A DNA stretch of 64,000 bases from GCA-2733415 sp049609325 (GTDB taxonomy: Bacteria; Bacteroidota; Bacteroidia; Flavobacteriales; Flavobacteriaceae), in contig JBMYYK010000001.1 of NCBI GenBank assembly GCA_049609325.1, positions 116,710 through 180,709 on the forward strand, given 5' to 3'. The notes under the pieces were generated by a model. That model saw only the letters and a program-made list of their open reading frames with translations, did no database searches and was not told the DNA's origin. Both the position numbers and the translations under genes were made by a program. Positions 16,064-25,711 of the stretch are shown here, piece after piece; positions within the stretch are counted from its first letter, which is position 1, and the number at the start of each line of letters is the position of its first letter.

Positions 16064-17137
16064 ATGACGGATTATATAATCATTGGTGCCGGACAGGCTG
16101 GGTTGGCAATTGCATATTACTTAAATCAACATAATTTGAATTACTTAATTGTAGATGCAAATGAAGAAACTGGTGCACCATGGCTAAAACGTTGGGATTC
16201 CTTAAAGTTGTTTACCCCTTCTGAATTTAACAATTTACCTGGCATGAAATTCCCTCATAAAAAAGGACATTATGCCAATAAATATGAAGTTGCAGACTAT
16301 TTAAAGTCTTATGTTCAAAAATTTAATATACCTATAGAGTTCAATCAAAAAATTATTGCTTTGAAAAAATCTGAAGGAATATTTGAATTAAAAAGTGAAC
16401 ATAAATCATATAAAACCAAAAACGTTATTGTGGCTACAGGGCCTTTTCATAAGCCATTTACCCCAAGATGTCACACCAAAATTTCAGCAGAAATAAAACA
16501 AATACATAGTGAACATTACACCTCTCCTAAACAATTACAAGAAGGTAAAACACTCGTTGTGGGTGCAGGAGATTCTGGCGTGCAAATATTAGATGAAATT
16601 TCAAATACTAATCGTGAGGTTTATTTTTCCGGTAACACTAACATCAATTCTATACCTCAAGAATTTTTAGGTAAAACACTGTGGTGGTGGTTTAGTAAAA
16701 TTGGCTTTTTAACAGCAAATAAGTACAGCTGGATTGGAAAAAAAATAAGTAAAGGCATACAACCTGTTATTGGTACAGATGTTAAAACTTTGTTTAAAAA
16801 ACCAAATGTAACCTGTGTAGGACGAACTTTAAATGCTGATGCGGAAACTTTATTTTTTGAAAAAGAAAACATCAATGATATAAAAAACATTATTTGGGCC
16901 ACTGGGTTTAAACCTAATTTTCAATGGATAGAAGGTATCAAATTTGACGACAATTTATACCCACAAAACTATCGTGGTGTTAGTAAACTTGACGGCTTAT
17001 ATTTTATTGGTTTACCATGGTTATACACTAGAGGTTCTGCTACATTAGGTGGTGTAAAAAAAGACGCTAAATACTTAAGCAAACATATTTTAAAAAAAGA
17101 AAAACTAACTAAAAAAGACGTTCCTATATTAAATTAA
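16064..17137 (+). CDS. flavin-containing monooxygenase-like NAD(P)/FAD oxidoreductase
   Basis: 357 residues with two nucleotide sites: the FAD motif YIIIGAGQAGLAIAYYL at residue 4 and an NADPH motif TLVVGAGDSGVQI near residue 165. WATGFKPNF near residue 283 is the C-terminal FMO/CzcO motif. It resembles the COG2072 flavoprotein group. It precedes the PLP sulfur enzyme by 20 bases on the same strand, probably in one operon with the OsmC gene. The substrate is unknown; a sulfur- or nitrogen-containing compound would suit the context. Confidence 0.8.
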   Translation: MTDYIIIGAGQAGLAIAYYLNQHNLNYLIVDANEETGAPWLKRWDSLKLFTPSEFNNLPGMKFPHKKGHYANKYEVADYLKSYVQKFNIPIEFNQKIIALKKSEGIFELKSEHKSYKTKNVIVATGPFHKPFTPRCHTKISAEIKQIHSEHYTSPKQLQEGKTLVVGAGDSGVQILDEISNTNREVYFSGNTNINSIPQEFLGKTLWWWFSKIGFLTANKYSWIGKKISKGIQPVIGTDVKTLFKKPNVTCVGRTLNADAETLFFEKENINDIKNIIWATGFKPNFQWIEGIKFDDNLYPQNYRGVSKLDGLYFIGLPWLYTRGSATLGGVKKDAKYLSKHILKKEKLTKKDVPILN

Positions 17138-17157
17138 CAAGTTGTTAAACTTCAACT

Positions 17158-18450
17158 ATGAAAAAGAGTTATCAAAACATTGAGGACAAAAGAAAAGATG
17201 GTTCAATATGGTTCAATGATTTGAACCGTAAACGGGAATCTGGTCCGAAACTACAAGACAAGCGTTATTCGTCCTTTGGTGATGGCACAAAATCTGTTCA
17301 TGCAGGGCAATATGACGATCCGCAAACTGGTGCCTTAGGCACACCTATTTACCAATGTTCTACATTTTACTTAAACGAAGCTTCATATGAAGCCATTGAA
17401 GAAGGCAGAGGACGAGATGAAATGATATACACTCGTTACGGCAATCCATCGCAATGGAGTGTACAAGAAAAACTTTCAGCCTTAGAAAACGCAGAAAGCT
17501 CTATTGTATTTTCTTCAGGAATGGCAGCCATTTCATCAACCTTACTTGCCGTATTAGACAAAGGAAGTCATGTGGTATCTTCACGAGATATTTACGGCGG
17601 AACATATAATTTTCTATATGAAGATTTAGACCGTTACGGAATGTCTGTAACCTTCACCTCTCCTACAGACATCAACGAAATTGAGCGTGCTATTCAAGAG
17701 AACACTAAAGTTCTATATTTTGAAGCTCTAACCAATCCGCTTTTAAAAATCACCCCAATAAAGAATCTGGTTGCATTAGGTAAGAAATACAATCTTAGAG
17801 TAATTATTGATAATACATTTTTAACGCCATATAACGTAAAAATGTTAGACTTAGGAGTTGATTTAGTTGTTAACTCTGCAACTAAATATTTAAATGGTCA
17901 CTCAGATTTAATAGGTGGTACAGTATCTGGCTCACGAAAACTAGTAGATCGTATATGGCCTCAGATGCTTAAAAACGGAGGTTCTATGGATCCTCACGCG
18001 TGCTTTTTACTTGAACGCAGTTTAAAAACCTTTGCCCTACGCATGCAAACACACAATAATAACGCTTTACAGTTAGCAAAATATTTAGAAAATCATTCTA
18101 AAATTAAACGTGTGTATTATCCTGGTTTAGCATCGCATGAACAACATCAATTGGCCGCAGAACAGTTGCAAGGTAGATACTCAGGAATGGTAAGTTTTGA
18201 AATTGATGGTGGAGACAAGAATGCGCATATGTTACTACAACATTTAAAATTACCTAAAGAAGCTACCAGCTTAGGTGGTGTTGAGAGCTTAATTTCTTTA
18301 CCCTATAATACTTCTCAGGCCTCACTCACTAAAGAACAACAAAAAGCCATCGGAATTAATGACGGGCTTATTAGACTATCTGTAGGGATAGAAGATATTG
18401 ACGATTTAATTACTGATTTTAAACAAGGATTAACTGCTACTTTTAAATAA
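17158..18450 (+). CDS. PLP-dependent trans-sulfuration enzyme (Cys/Met metabolism family)
   Basis: 430 residues. A typical Cys/Met-metabolism PLP fold begins near residue 45 (SVHAG). YTRYGNPS binds the cofactor phosphate, SSGMAAISS is the next signature and SATKYLNGHSD holds the Schiff-base lysine. About 40 extra charged residues precede the fold. It could be a cystathionine gamma-synthase, cystathionine gamma-lyase, methionine gamma-lyase or O-acetylhomoserine sulfhydrylase; motifs alone do not decide. It is followed 7 bases later by an OsmC gene, suggesting a sulfur/thiol operon opposite an Lrp regulator. Confidence 0.85.
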   Translation: MKKSYQNIEDKRKDGSIWFNDLNRKRESGPKLQDKRYSSFGDGTKSVHAGQYDDPQTGALGTPIYQCSTFYLNEASYEAIEEGRGRDEMIYTRYGNPSQWSVQEKLSALENAESSIVFSSGMAAISSTLLAVLDKGSHVVSSRDIYGGTYNFLYEDLDRYGMSVTFTSPTDINEIERAIQENTKVLYFEALTNPLLKITPIKNLVALGKKYNLRVIIDNTFLTPYNVKMLDLGVDLVVNSATKYLNGHSDLIGGTVSGSRKLVDRIWPQMLKNGGSMDPHACFLLERSLKTFALRMQTHNNNALQLAKYLENHSKIKRVYYPGLASHEQHQLAAEQLQGRYSGMVSFEIDGGDKNAHMLLQHLKLPKEATSLGGVESLISLPYNTSQASLTKEQQKAIGINDGLIRLSVGIEDIDDLITDFKQGLTATFK

Positions 18451-18457
18451 ACTCATT

Positions 18458-18991
18458 ATGCTAAATAATATAAATATATCTGGATTAAGCGAATATGCTA
18501 ATGAAGTAAAACAGAACAATCAAGAAGCAAAAGCCAGTTATGGTGTTGTACTAAACTGGGAAAGTGGTACCAAAACCACAATAAGTACTAAAAACATGGT
18601 TTTAGGACAGCATAAATTAGTACGTAATTTCAGCTTTACAATTGATGAACCAACTCAATTATTAGGGGTTAATTGTGCGCCAAACCCAGCAGAATACATG
18701 TTAGGTGGTATGGCAGGCTGTATGGCTGTAACCTTTATGGCTGGTGCCACAGCAATGAATATAGAAATTGATCAATTGCAACTAGAAATAGATGGTGAAT
18801 TGGATTTAAAAGGATTTTTAGGTATTGACGATAGCCCAGCAGGATTCCCTGAATTAAAATTTATTTTTCATGTGAAAGGAAATGGGAGTCAAGAGCAATA
18901 CGATAAATTACTAGAACGTGTGACCAAGCATTCTCCTAACTATAACACTATAAAAAACGAAGTGAAAATTATTGGCGAGGTAACTACATGA
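18458..18991 (+). CDS. OsmC family protein with Cys-to-Ser change
   Basis: 177 residues of the OsmC/Ohr fold. The first reactive cysteine is present in GGMAGCMAV (about residue 88). The second, normally in an HCP motif, is replaced by Ser in TKHSPNYNT. Classical OsmC/Ohr peroxidases need both cysteines, so this member may have a different activity. It is the last gene of the likely three-gene operon with the monooxygenase and PLP enzyme, ending in the terminator at 19002-19032. Family call firm, enzymatic activity doubtful. Confidence 0.82.
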   Translation: MLNNINISGLSEYANEVKQNNQEAKASYGVVLNWESGTKTTISTKNMVLGQHKLVRNFSFTIDEPTQLLGVNCAPNPAEYMLGGMAGCMAVTFMAGATAMNIEIDQLQLEIDGELDLKGFLGIDDSPAGFPELKFIFHVKGNGSQEQYDKLLERVTKHSPNYNTIKNEVKIIGEVTT

Positions 18992-19001
18992 TATTCATAT
19001 T

Positions 19002-19032
19002 AAAAAAGCCAGAAAAAATTTCTGGCTTTTTT
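19002..19032. terminator. bidirectional terminator after the OsmC gene
   Basis: The stem AAAAAAGCCAGAAA/TTTCTGGCTTTTTT with a short loop lies between two converging genes and has A6/T6 flanks. Confidence 0.85.
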
Positions 19033-19038
19033 AATTAT

Positions 19039-19557
19039 TTATAACAATTCTCCATGTTCATTTACAACAATTCTACGAAGCTTGTTATTTTTTTTCATGA
19101 TTATTTTATAGTGCTTACGCTTTACTTCTCCTTTTTTTTGCACGTAAACAAACTTATCGCTTTTCATACTCCATTCAGGAAATTTCAACGCTAAACTTTG
19201 CCTGACTTTTTCTGGAATTCTCACATTTTTAAAACGTTCAACTACAGATAATAACTTTCCGTTCTCATCAAAGTTTGCAGCCAACACACCATCTTTTACC
19301 TCAAACAGAATATAATATGATTCTGTTCCGTTAAAGTCTTTATCAATGGTGTAAGAAATAAATGAATTTTCTAATGCTAGAACTCTACTGTCGGGGTTTT
19401 TATTATCTGGATAATATACTGAAAATTCTTCTCCAGCTTTTTTCAATACTACAGCAGGCAATTTACCTGACTCATATAACTCTTCATAATTTTTTTCTTG
19501 TGCAAATGCTGGACACACTAATCCTAACACTAGCAAATACATACAAATTGTTTTCAT
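19039..19557 (-). CDS. secreted PepSY-like protein, paralogue A
   Basis: 172 residues. A signal peptide ends at about VCPAFA, followed by QEKNY. The mature part is rich in Lys, Glu and Tyr; the C-terminal half, with PEKVRQSLALKFPEW and then YKIIMKKNNKLRRIVVNEHGELL-type strands, resembles PepSY-like (BLIP-like) domains. A close paralogue lies at 19834-20358 on the same strand, sharing AVVLKKAGEEFSVYYPDN and PDSRV. No enzyme motif is seen. It is probably a periplasmic or exported protein of unknown function; the pair arose by tandem duplication. Confidence 0.72.
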   Translation of the reverse strand: MKTICMYLLVLGLVCPAFAQEKNYEELYESGKLPAVVLKKAGEEFSVYYPDNKNPDSRVLALENSFISYTIDKDFNGTESYYILFEVKDGVLAANFDENGKLLSVVERFKNVRIPEKVRQSLALKFPEWSMKSDKFVYVQKKGEVKRKHYKIIMKKNNKLRRIVVNEHGELL

Positions 19558-19833
19558 AATATACTGTTTAAATTAACAAAATATGCACTCTTTCACATGG
19601 AAGAAATACATTGATAACACATAAGTAGTATTCGAGGCTTTTTTAAGGATCCACTCAAAATTTGAGTTCTATAGTACTGTGAAATTACATATTAATCACA
19701 AACATTTCTGTTAACAAAAACACAATAAATTATTTTTTAACAGAGTTTAACACATTAAAAAACAAAGAGATACAAAAAACACCAAGCAGATTATTTTAAC
19801 TTGCTTGGTGCCAATAAATATTACTTTTTTAAG

Positions 19834-20358
19834 TTATCCTTTAATGATATCTCCATTATGATCAATCACTATTCTCTTAATCTTATTATCTTTTTTCATT
19901 ATAATTTTATACACTTTCTTTTTCACCTCTCCCTGGCGTTGTGTGTAATAGAATTTATCTTTTACCAAATTCCACTCTGGGTAAATTTTAGCTAAATTTA
20001 AACGTACTTTTTCTGGTAATTTTACATTTTCGTACTTCTCTACTACAGACATTAGTTTTCCTTTGCCATTAAACGTAGCTGATAATATACCTCCTTCTAC
20101 TTCTAACACCAAAAGGTACGAATCATGGCCTTCAAAATCTTTTCCTAAATTATACGAAATAAACGAACTTTCTAATTCAAATACACGACTATCAGGATTG
20201 GTATTGTCTGGGTAATAAACTGAAAACTCTTCTCCTGCTTTTTTCAATACAACTGCAGGTAACTCATCAGATTCATAAAATACATCTGAGGTTTTTTCTT
20301 GAGCTAATACCGGTATAACCATTACTAGTATTAACACATACATACACATTTTTTTCAT
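19834..20358 (-). CDS. secreted PepSY-like protein, paralogue B
   Basis: 174 residues, with a signal peptide ending near VIPVLA and a mature chain starting QEKTS. It aligns over its whole length with the protein at 19039-19557: the same block AVVLKKAGEEFSVYYPDN, the same FISY, PEKVR and YKIIMKK segments, and a similar ending. Divergence elsewhere shows an old duplication. A 276-base non-coding gap separates the two, so each may be transcribed alone. Function unknown; a PepSY-like fold is inferred from the repeated strand pattern. Confidence 0.72.
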   Translation of the reverse strand: MKKMCMYVLILVMVIPVLAQEKTSDVFYESDELPAVVLKKAGEEFSVYYPDNTNPDSRVFELESSFISYNLGKDFEGHDSYLLVLEVEGGILSATFNGKGKLMSVVEKYENVKLPEKVRLNLAKIYPEWNLVKDKFYYTQRQGEVKKKVYKIIMKKDNKIKRIVIDHNGDIIKG

Positions 20359-20663
20359 AGCTTTTATTAATTATGATTAGTAAACTAGAATATGTGTTAT
20401 TTACTTTAACTGGGTATTGTTTTGAGGTTTTTGTTTTTCAACACATTATAAAAATAAACAACACACATCCTTCTTTTAAAAACGTAATTTGATACCATAA
20501 AAACTATATATCACTATTATTTAGTTATAAAACAATGTAAGAATAAGGAGTTAAATTGCGTGTTGTGAAGAATGTACCGCAGCACAAAGGTACATCATTT
20601 AGTGAAATAAAAATTATTAAAAACCAATATTAACAAAGTTATAACAAACTAACTAACAGTTGT
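20359..20663. other. 305-base gap with no recognised feature
   Basis: An AT-rich gap between the end of bshA and the start of the PepSY-like paralogue B, both leftward. I see no clear hairpin terminator, no TAnnTTTG box and no open frame of useful length. Confidence 0.5.
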
Positions 20664-21791
20664 TTATGGTTTTATTTCATTAAAATACAACTGTTCATAA
20701 GCATCTACTATGGTTTCCAAATCAAATTGTTGAGCTATAGTTTTCGCATCTAGTTTAAATTGCTCTAACAACTCATCTGTTTCTAGTATTTTTACTGCAT
20801 CTGCCGCCATTTTTTCAACAGCCCCCACATCAGATAAATACCCTGACACTCCATTAATATTCACCTCAGGTATACCACCAGTATTACTAGATATTACTGG
20901 CACTCCTGAAGCCATAGCTTCTAAAGCTGCTAAACCAAAACTTTCAGTTTCTGACGGTAATAAAAATAGGTCTGAAAAACATAATATTTTGTCAACTTCA
21001 TTACTCTTCCCTAGAAACACAACTTTATCAGAAATTCCGAGTTCACAAACTAATTCTTCAGCAGACTCTCGTTCAGGACCATCACCAACCATGATTAACT
21101 TTGCAGGAATATCTTTTTGCAATAAATTGAATACTTTAACCACATCGTCAATACGTTTTACTTTTCTAAAATTACTGACGTGAGTTATTACTTTTTCCGT
21201 AGGCTCAGCTAATAAGTGTCGTTGACATTCTGCTCGTTGAGCTTCCTCATATTTTTTAATGTCAATAAAATTAGGAATGACATTAATAGCCTTAGTAATA
21301 TCAAATAATCGTAACGTATCCTCTTTTAAGCTTTGTGACACTGATGTCACCACATCAGACGCGTTAATACTAAATGTTACTGCTGGTTTATAAAACGGAT
21401 GATTTCCCACTAAAGTGATATCTGTACCATGTAATGTGGTCACTATAGGCACATTGATACCATCAAGTAGCAGCATTTGTTTGGCCATATAGGCCGCATA
21501 GGCATGCGGAATTGCATAGTGTACATGCATTAACTCTATACCATATAATTTAACCGTATCTACTAATTTACTAGACAGCGCCAACTCATAGGGTTGGTAG
21601 TGAAATAATGGATACTCAGGAACATTAACTTCATGAAAATGAATGTTAGCTCCCAACAAATCTAACCTTACAGGTTGCTTATAGGTAATGAAATGAATTT
21701 CATGACCACGCTTAGATAACGCTATTCCTAACTCTGTTGCAACTACTCCACTTCCTCCAAAAGTTGGATAACATACTATAGCAATTCTCAT
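20664..21791 (-). CDS. bshA: N-acetyl-alpha-D-glucosaminyl L-malate synthase BshA
   Basis: 375 residues, a GT-B fold glycosyltransferase of family GT4. The start CYPTFGGSGVVATELG and the segment HVHYAIPHAYAA are diagnostic of BshA. The donor-binding motif SETESFGLAALEAMA with its ExxxxxxxE pattern is near residue 280. BshA joins UDP-GlcNAc and L-malate, the first step of bacillithiol synthesis. It follows the GH3-serine hydrolase gene by only 5 bases and is likely co-transcribed with it. bshB and bshC are not in the window. Confidence 0.93.
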   Translation of the reverse strand: MRIAIVCYPTFGGSGVVATELGIALSKRGHEIHFITYKQPVRLDLLGANIHFHEVNVPEYPLFHYQPYELALSSKLVDTVKLYGIELMHVHYAIPHAYAAYMAKQMLLLDGINVPIVTTLHGTDITLVGNHPFYKPAVTFSINASDVVTSVSQSLKEDTLRLFDITKAINVIPNFIDIKKYEEAQRAECQRHLLAEPTEKVITHVSNFRKVKRIDDVVKVFNLLQKDIPAKLIMVGDGPERESAEELVCELGISDKVVFLGKSNEVDKILCFSDLFLLPSETESFGLAALEAMASGVPVISSNTGGIPEVNINGVSGYLSDVGAVEKMAADAVKILETDELLEQFKLDAKTIAQQFDLETIVDAYEQLYFNEIKP

Positions 21792-21796
21792 ACACC

Positions 21797-24745
21797 TTAC
21801 TTAATATTTTTATTGTCTACCACCTGTTGCTCCTCTTGCCCTATAGCACTATAGATGACACGTTGTATTTCTGATCGAATATCTTCTCTTACCAATTTAA
21901 AGTTTTCAGCATCTGGGTAAGTTCTGTTAGACATAAAAACATACACCAATTCATTTTCAGGGTCTGCCCAAGTAAATGTTCCAGTAAATCCTGAATGCCC
22001 GAAACTCGTCATTGGCACACAATCACAAGTAGGTCCAACACTTCCTAACTGAGGTTTATCAAACCCAACACCTCTCCTCACATCAATATTGCAATAATAA
22101 CAGGTATTGAACTTATTTATTGTCGAAGTTTTCAAGAAGTCCTTACCAGCATAATTACCTCCTTGAATATACAATTGCATCAATTTTGCTACATCGGTTG
22201 CAGATGCAAAAACTCCAGCATGACCACCTACACCATTTTGCATTGCTGCTCCCATATCATGCACATAACCTTGTACTTTTTGGTATCTGAAATAGTCATC
22301 GTCTTCGGTTGGTGGAATTTGAGTTTTTGGATACTTTTTTAACGGATTATAAGTTGCGTATAACCCTAATGGTTGATAAAATTTATCCTGAATCAATTCA
22401 TCTAAACCTGCCTTGTAATACTCTTCAATATATTTTTTAAGAATAAAATATGGTAAGTCACTGTATTTATACTTCCACTTTTTACGCAAGTCGGTATCTT
22501 TTATTCTTTTAAAAATTGAATCTTGATATGTTTTTTTTATGTATAGATTCTCGGCCACTTGATAAGGAAAACTATCTGACTTTTTAGTTGCATACACGTC
22601 TACAGATGGTTTTTGAAGACTATCTAATGTTGCTTTATAAAAAGGAATCCAAGCTTTTAATCTTGCATAATGCGACAACATTTGCTTAATGGTAATGTTT
22701 TTCTTGTTTGAATCAGCCAATTCAGGCAGTAATTCTCCTAACTTAGAATTCAAACTTATAATACCATCTTCTTCTAATTCCATCACTAACGGCAACGTAG
22801 ATATAATTTTTGTTAATGAGGCTACATCATATAACGTCGTATCTGTAACCTTTCGTTGTTTAGCGTACGTTTGATAACCGTAGTTTTTATTATAAATTAT
22901 TTTACCAGATTTCGCCACTACCAGTTGTACACCCGGAGTCATTTTTTCTTGAATAGCATAATTTACAATTGAATCGATTTTTTGAATTTTATCGATATTT
23001 ACTCCTTGATTTTCTGGATAATCATAGCCTAAACGGTTGGTTTGTTGAATTTCTATTGATGTATTTACAGGAAAATTTTCATTTGAACTTACTGGTAAAA
23101 CACCTTTTACTGCAATGCTTCCAAAAATTGCTTCTGCAGATTTCTCTTGAGCAATAGCACTATTTTGATAAGACACCATAATACCTTCAAAATTTTCGGT
23201 AGTTTTTAAATCTAGCAAAGCATAAGGGCGTGTAAATACATTAAGAATTACGTTTTGAGTTCTGGCAATTTCATACAACCACGTTAATTCTTTATCTTTT
23301 AATTTATATGATTTCCAAGGATTTGCATTTGATTTATGCACCCCTACAATAACCGTATTAAATTGCTGTAACTTAACTAATAATTCGTCTAAATGAGAGG
23401 CTTTCACCTCTGTTACTTTAGCAAATTGCTTCAATCTATTTAAATACGGTAAATGGTCTGCTTCACCCAATTTCACATAAGCAATACGTGTTGTTGACAA
23501 ATCTTTAATAGGCAATACCTCATTGTTGTTTTTAACTACTGTTATCGCATTTTCCAATAGCTTAGAGTATAATATATCATTGGCGCGGGTATTCAAATCT
23601 GAAGCAATATCATTTAAATTTACTGGTTGATACTTATGTAAACCAACCTTATATTTTGCCATAAGAATTTTCTTAACCGAATGTGCTAATCGTTCTTCAG
23701 TAATCGTATGTTCAGCATAAGCTTTTTTTAGTTTTAACACAGCTTTAGGAATATCTTCAGATATTAATAAAATATCATTTCCTGCTAAAAATGCCGCTAC
23801 ATCTACATCACCTGGTTCTTTATAATTGGAAGCGCCTTTCATGTTTAAGGCATCGGTAAATATCAAACCTTTATACCCTAATTTGTCTTTTAATAAATCT
23901 GTAACTATTTCTTTTGATAATGATGAGGGTCTCCCTGGTTGAGTCCCTAAACTAGGTATATCTAAATGCGCCACCATAATACTTGCTATACCATTATCTA
24001 TTAATTTTTTAAACGGATATAACTCTACATTTTCAATACGTTCGGCACTAAAATCAATGGTTGGTAAGGTTTTATGTGAATCTTGTGAGGTATCACCATG
24101 ACCAGGAAAATGTTTAGCCGACCCTAAAACATTTGCTGCAGCCATACCATTCATAAACGCAATCCCTTTATTAGCCACATTCTCTTTATCTTCACCAAAA
24201 GAACGGTTACCAATTATAGGGTTTTTAGGATTAGTATTGATATCAATATCAGGTGCAAAATTCATATGCACACCAACGCGTTTACAATGTTCTCCTATTT
24301 GTTTTCCTACTTCCTCAATAAGACTATTATCTTTAATAGCGCCCAAAGTCATATTCCAAGGAAATGCATAAGTTGAGTCTAAACGCATACTCAATCCCCA
24401 TTCTGCATCTTGAGTAATTAATAGTTTAGTTTTTGATAAGGCTTGGTACTCATTTGTCAGTTTCGCTTGACGATACGGGCCGCCTTTAGAAAACATCACT
24501 CCACCAATATGATGGTCTTTAATTAGGGTTTTTATTTTATCTGTATGCAGTTTTCCTTTACCAGACCACACATCTGCGATAAATAATTGACCAATTTTTT
24601 CGTCTAAAGTCATTGCTTCATAAGTAGCATCAACCCATATTTTTTGAGCATTTTTATCTGAGGTTTCTAAAGGGTGTTGTAACTGAGAAAACCCTAAGTT
24701 ACTGATAATAAGTGCTAATAAAACTAATTTGTACTGCATTGCCAT
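21797..24745 (-). CDS. glycoside hydrolase family 3 fused to a serine hydrolase (beta-lactamase family)
   Basis: 982 residues with a signal peptide ending near NLGFS (residue 20). Residues about 35-570 are a GH3 enzyme of the NagZ type with KHFPGHGDTSQDSH at 211-224, the loop holding the catalytic His/Asp, and LIFTDALNM with the nucleophile Asp. Residues about 600-965 are a class C beta-lactamase-like domain with S-x-x-K in ASLTK, YSD in the second motif and HSGFTG as the third. It probably cleaves cell-wall amino sugars or glycans in the periplasm or on the surface. The fusion sits directly upstream of bshA. Confidence 0.9.
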   Translation of the reverse strand: MAMQYKLVLLALIISNLGFSQLQHPLETSDKNAQKIWVDATYEAMTLDEKIGQLFIADVWSGKGKLHTDKIKTLIKDHHIGGVMFSKGGPYRQAKLTNEYQALSKTKLLITQDAEWGLSMRLDSTYAFPWNMTLGAIKDNSLIEEVGKQIGEHCKRVGVHMNFAPDIDINTNPKNPIIGNRSFGEDKENVANKGIAFMNGMAAANVLGSAKHFPGHGDTSQDSHKTLPTIDFSAERIENVELYPFKKLIDNGIASIMVAHLDIPSLGTQPGRPSSLSKEIVTDLLKDKLGYKGLIFTDALNMKGASNYKEPGDVDVAAFLAGNDILLISEDIPKAVLKLKKAYAEHTITEERLAHSVKKILMAKYKVGLHKYQPVNLNDIASDLNTRANDILYSKLLENAITVVKNNNEVLPIKDLSTTRIAYVKLGEADHLPYLNRLKQFAKVTEVKASHLDELLVKLQQFNTVIVGVHKSNANPWKSYKLKDKELTWLYEIARTQNVILNVFTRPYALLDLKTTENFEGIMVSYQNSAIAQEKSAEAIFGSIAVKGVLPVSSNENFPVNTSIEIQQTNRLGYDYPENQGVNIDKIQKIDSIVNYAIQEKMTPGVQLVVAKSGKIIYNKNYGYQTYAKQRKVTDTTLYDVASLTKIISTLPLVMELEEDGIISLNSKLGELLPELADSNKKNITIKQMLSHYARLKAWIPFYKATLDSLQKPSVDVYATKKSDSFPYQVAENLYIKKTYQDSIFKRIKDTDLRKKWKYKYSDLPYFILKKYIEEYYKAGLDELIQDKFYQPLGLYATYNPLKKYPKTQIPPTEDDDYFRYQKVQGYVHDMGAAMQNGVGGHAGVFASATDVAKLMQLYIQGGNYAGKDFLKTSTINKFNTCYYCNIDVRRGVGFDKPQLGSVGPTCDCVPMTSFGHSGFTGTFTWADPENELVYVFMSNRTYPDAENFKLVREDIRSEIQRVIYSAIGQEEQQVVDNKNIK

Positions 24746-24825
24746 TTCTTTTCTTAAGTAGAGTAAAAATCATACCAAACTGCGTTTAGGCAGCCTAAAA
24801 GATTTTTAGGAAAGGTAATACAATT

Positions 24826-24848
24826 AACACTTTGATAAAAGTGTTTTT
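24826..24848. terminator. hairpin downstream of the secreted 212-residue protein gene
   Basis: The 8-bp stem AACACTTT/AAAGTGTT has a 4-base loop, with T5 (counting the last two stem bases) on the plus side and only AATTGTATT on the minus side. It lies 40 bases after the stop of the leftward gene at 24888, so it is at best a weak terminator for it. Confidence 0.35.
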
Positions 24849-24887
24849 ACGACTGATTATTCACAAGGTTATCACAAGTAATACGTA

Positions 24888-25526
24888 TTAATTATCAGAC
24901 CTTACAACAATCCATCTGTGTAAGTATAAATCGTCGTAATAAACAACTATTGAATTACCTGGCTTTAAAACCACATCATTTTGTAATGAAAACTTGTTAG
25001 TTGCTGCAGAGCTTGAATTACCAGACGCTACTAATTTTAAATCTTCAGTATTATCACCATTATAAAGGTATATAACTCTTCCGTGTACACCTCCTGTTAT
25101 GCCACTAAGTTCAGCACCATCATGTAATAATCTAAAAACATTTGCTGAATAATTTGTAGTAGACAAAAGAAAATCACAATTCTTATTTTCAGAAGAAGGC
25201 TTCGGTAGAGTAACCGTTGTAAATTTCATATATTGAGTATTAGGAGATAAACGCACCCATCTATCCACTTCCCAATAATAATACCCAGGAAACACATCAT
25301 TAACTGATGCCGTGTTATAGACTAAAGTACCATCCTCTAACCCTCCGCCTTGCGGATTTAAAACTGGTGATTCTTGCATTAAATATACAAGTGAAACCCT
25401 AGGAAACAGTACACCATTAGTACTACTTTTAACATCTAAAATTGCTGCTGGATTAGTTGTGTTTATACCCACTTGAGAAAAAACAAAAAATGGAACGAAT
25501 ATGAATATGTATATAATATTTTTCAT
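24888..25526 (-). CDS. secreted protein of unknown function
   Basis: 212 residues. The signal peptide (about 1-18, ending VFS) is followed by QVGINTTNPAAILDV, the standard opening of many large flavobacterial surface proteins. Here the rest is short: a domain with PGYYYWEVDRWVRLSP and then a strand-rich C-terminal half without known motifs. It has no T9SS sorting domain at the C-terminus that I can see. It stands alone between two leftward groups. It may be an exported protein or a shortened relative of tail-fibre/adhesin-like proteins. Confidence 0.65.
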   Translation of the reverse strand: MKNIIYIFIFVPFFVFSQVGINTTNPAAILDVKSSTNGVLFPRVSLVYLMQESPVLNPQGGGLEDGTLVYNTASVNDVFPGYYYWEVDRWVRLSPNTQYMKFTTVTLPKPSSENKNCDFLLSTTNYSANVFRLLHDGAELSGITGGVHGRVIYLYNGDNTEDLKLVASGNSSSAATNKFSLQNDVVLKPGNSIVVYYDDLYLHRWIVVRSDN

Positions 25527-25711
25527 GATATTTGATTTAAAGTTATACCTAAAAAAATGGTAAAAAAGTATGGTGTCAAATACAGCAGTAAGCTGATTGA
25601 CAGTGTAATTGAAACCTAAATACTGGTTTTAATGTAAATGATAATTTAGACTAAAATATTTCTAAATTAACTGTATATAAAAATTGAGTGGACATCACTA
25701 TAGGCTTTGAA

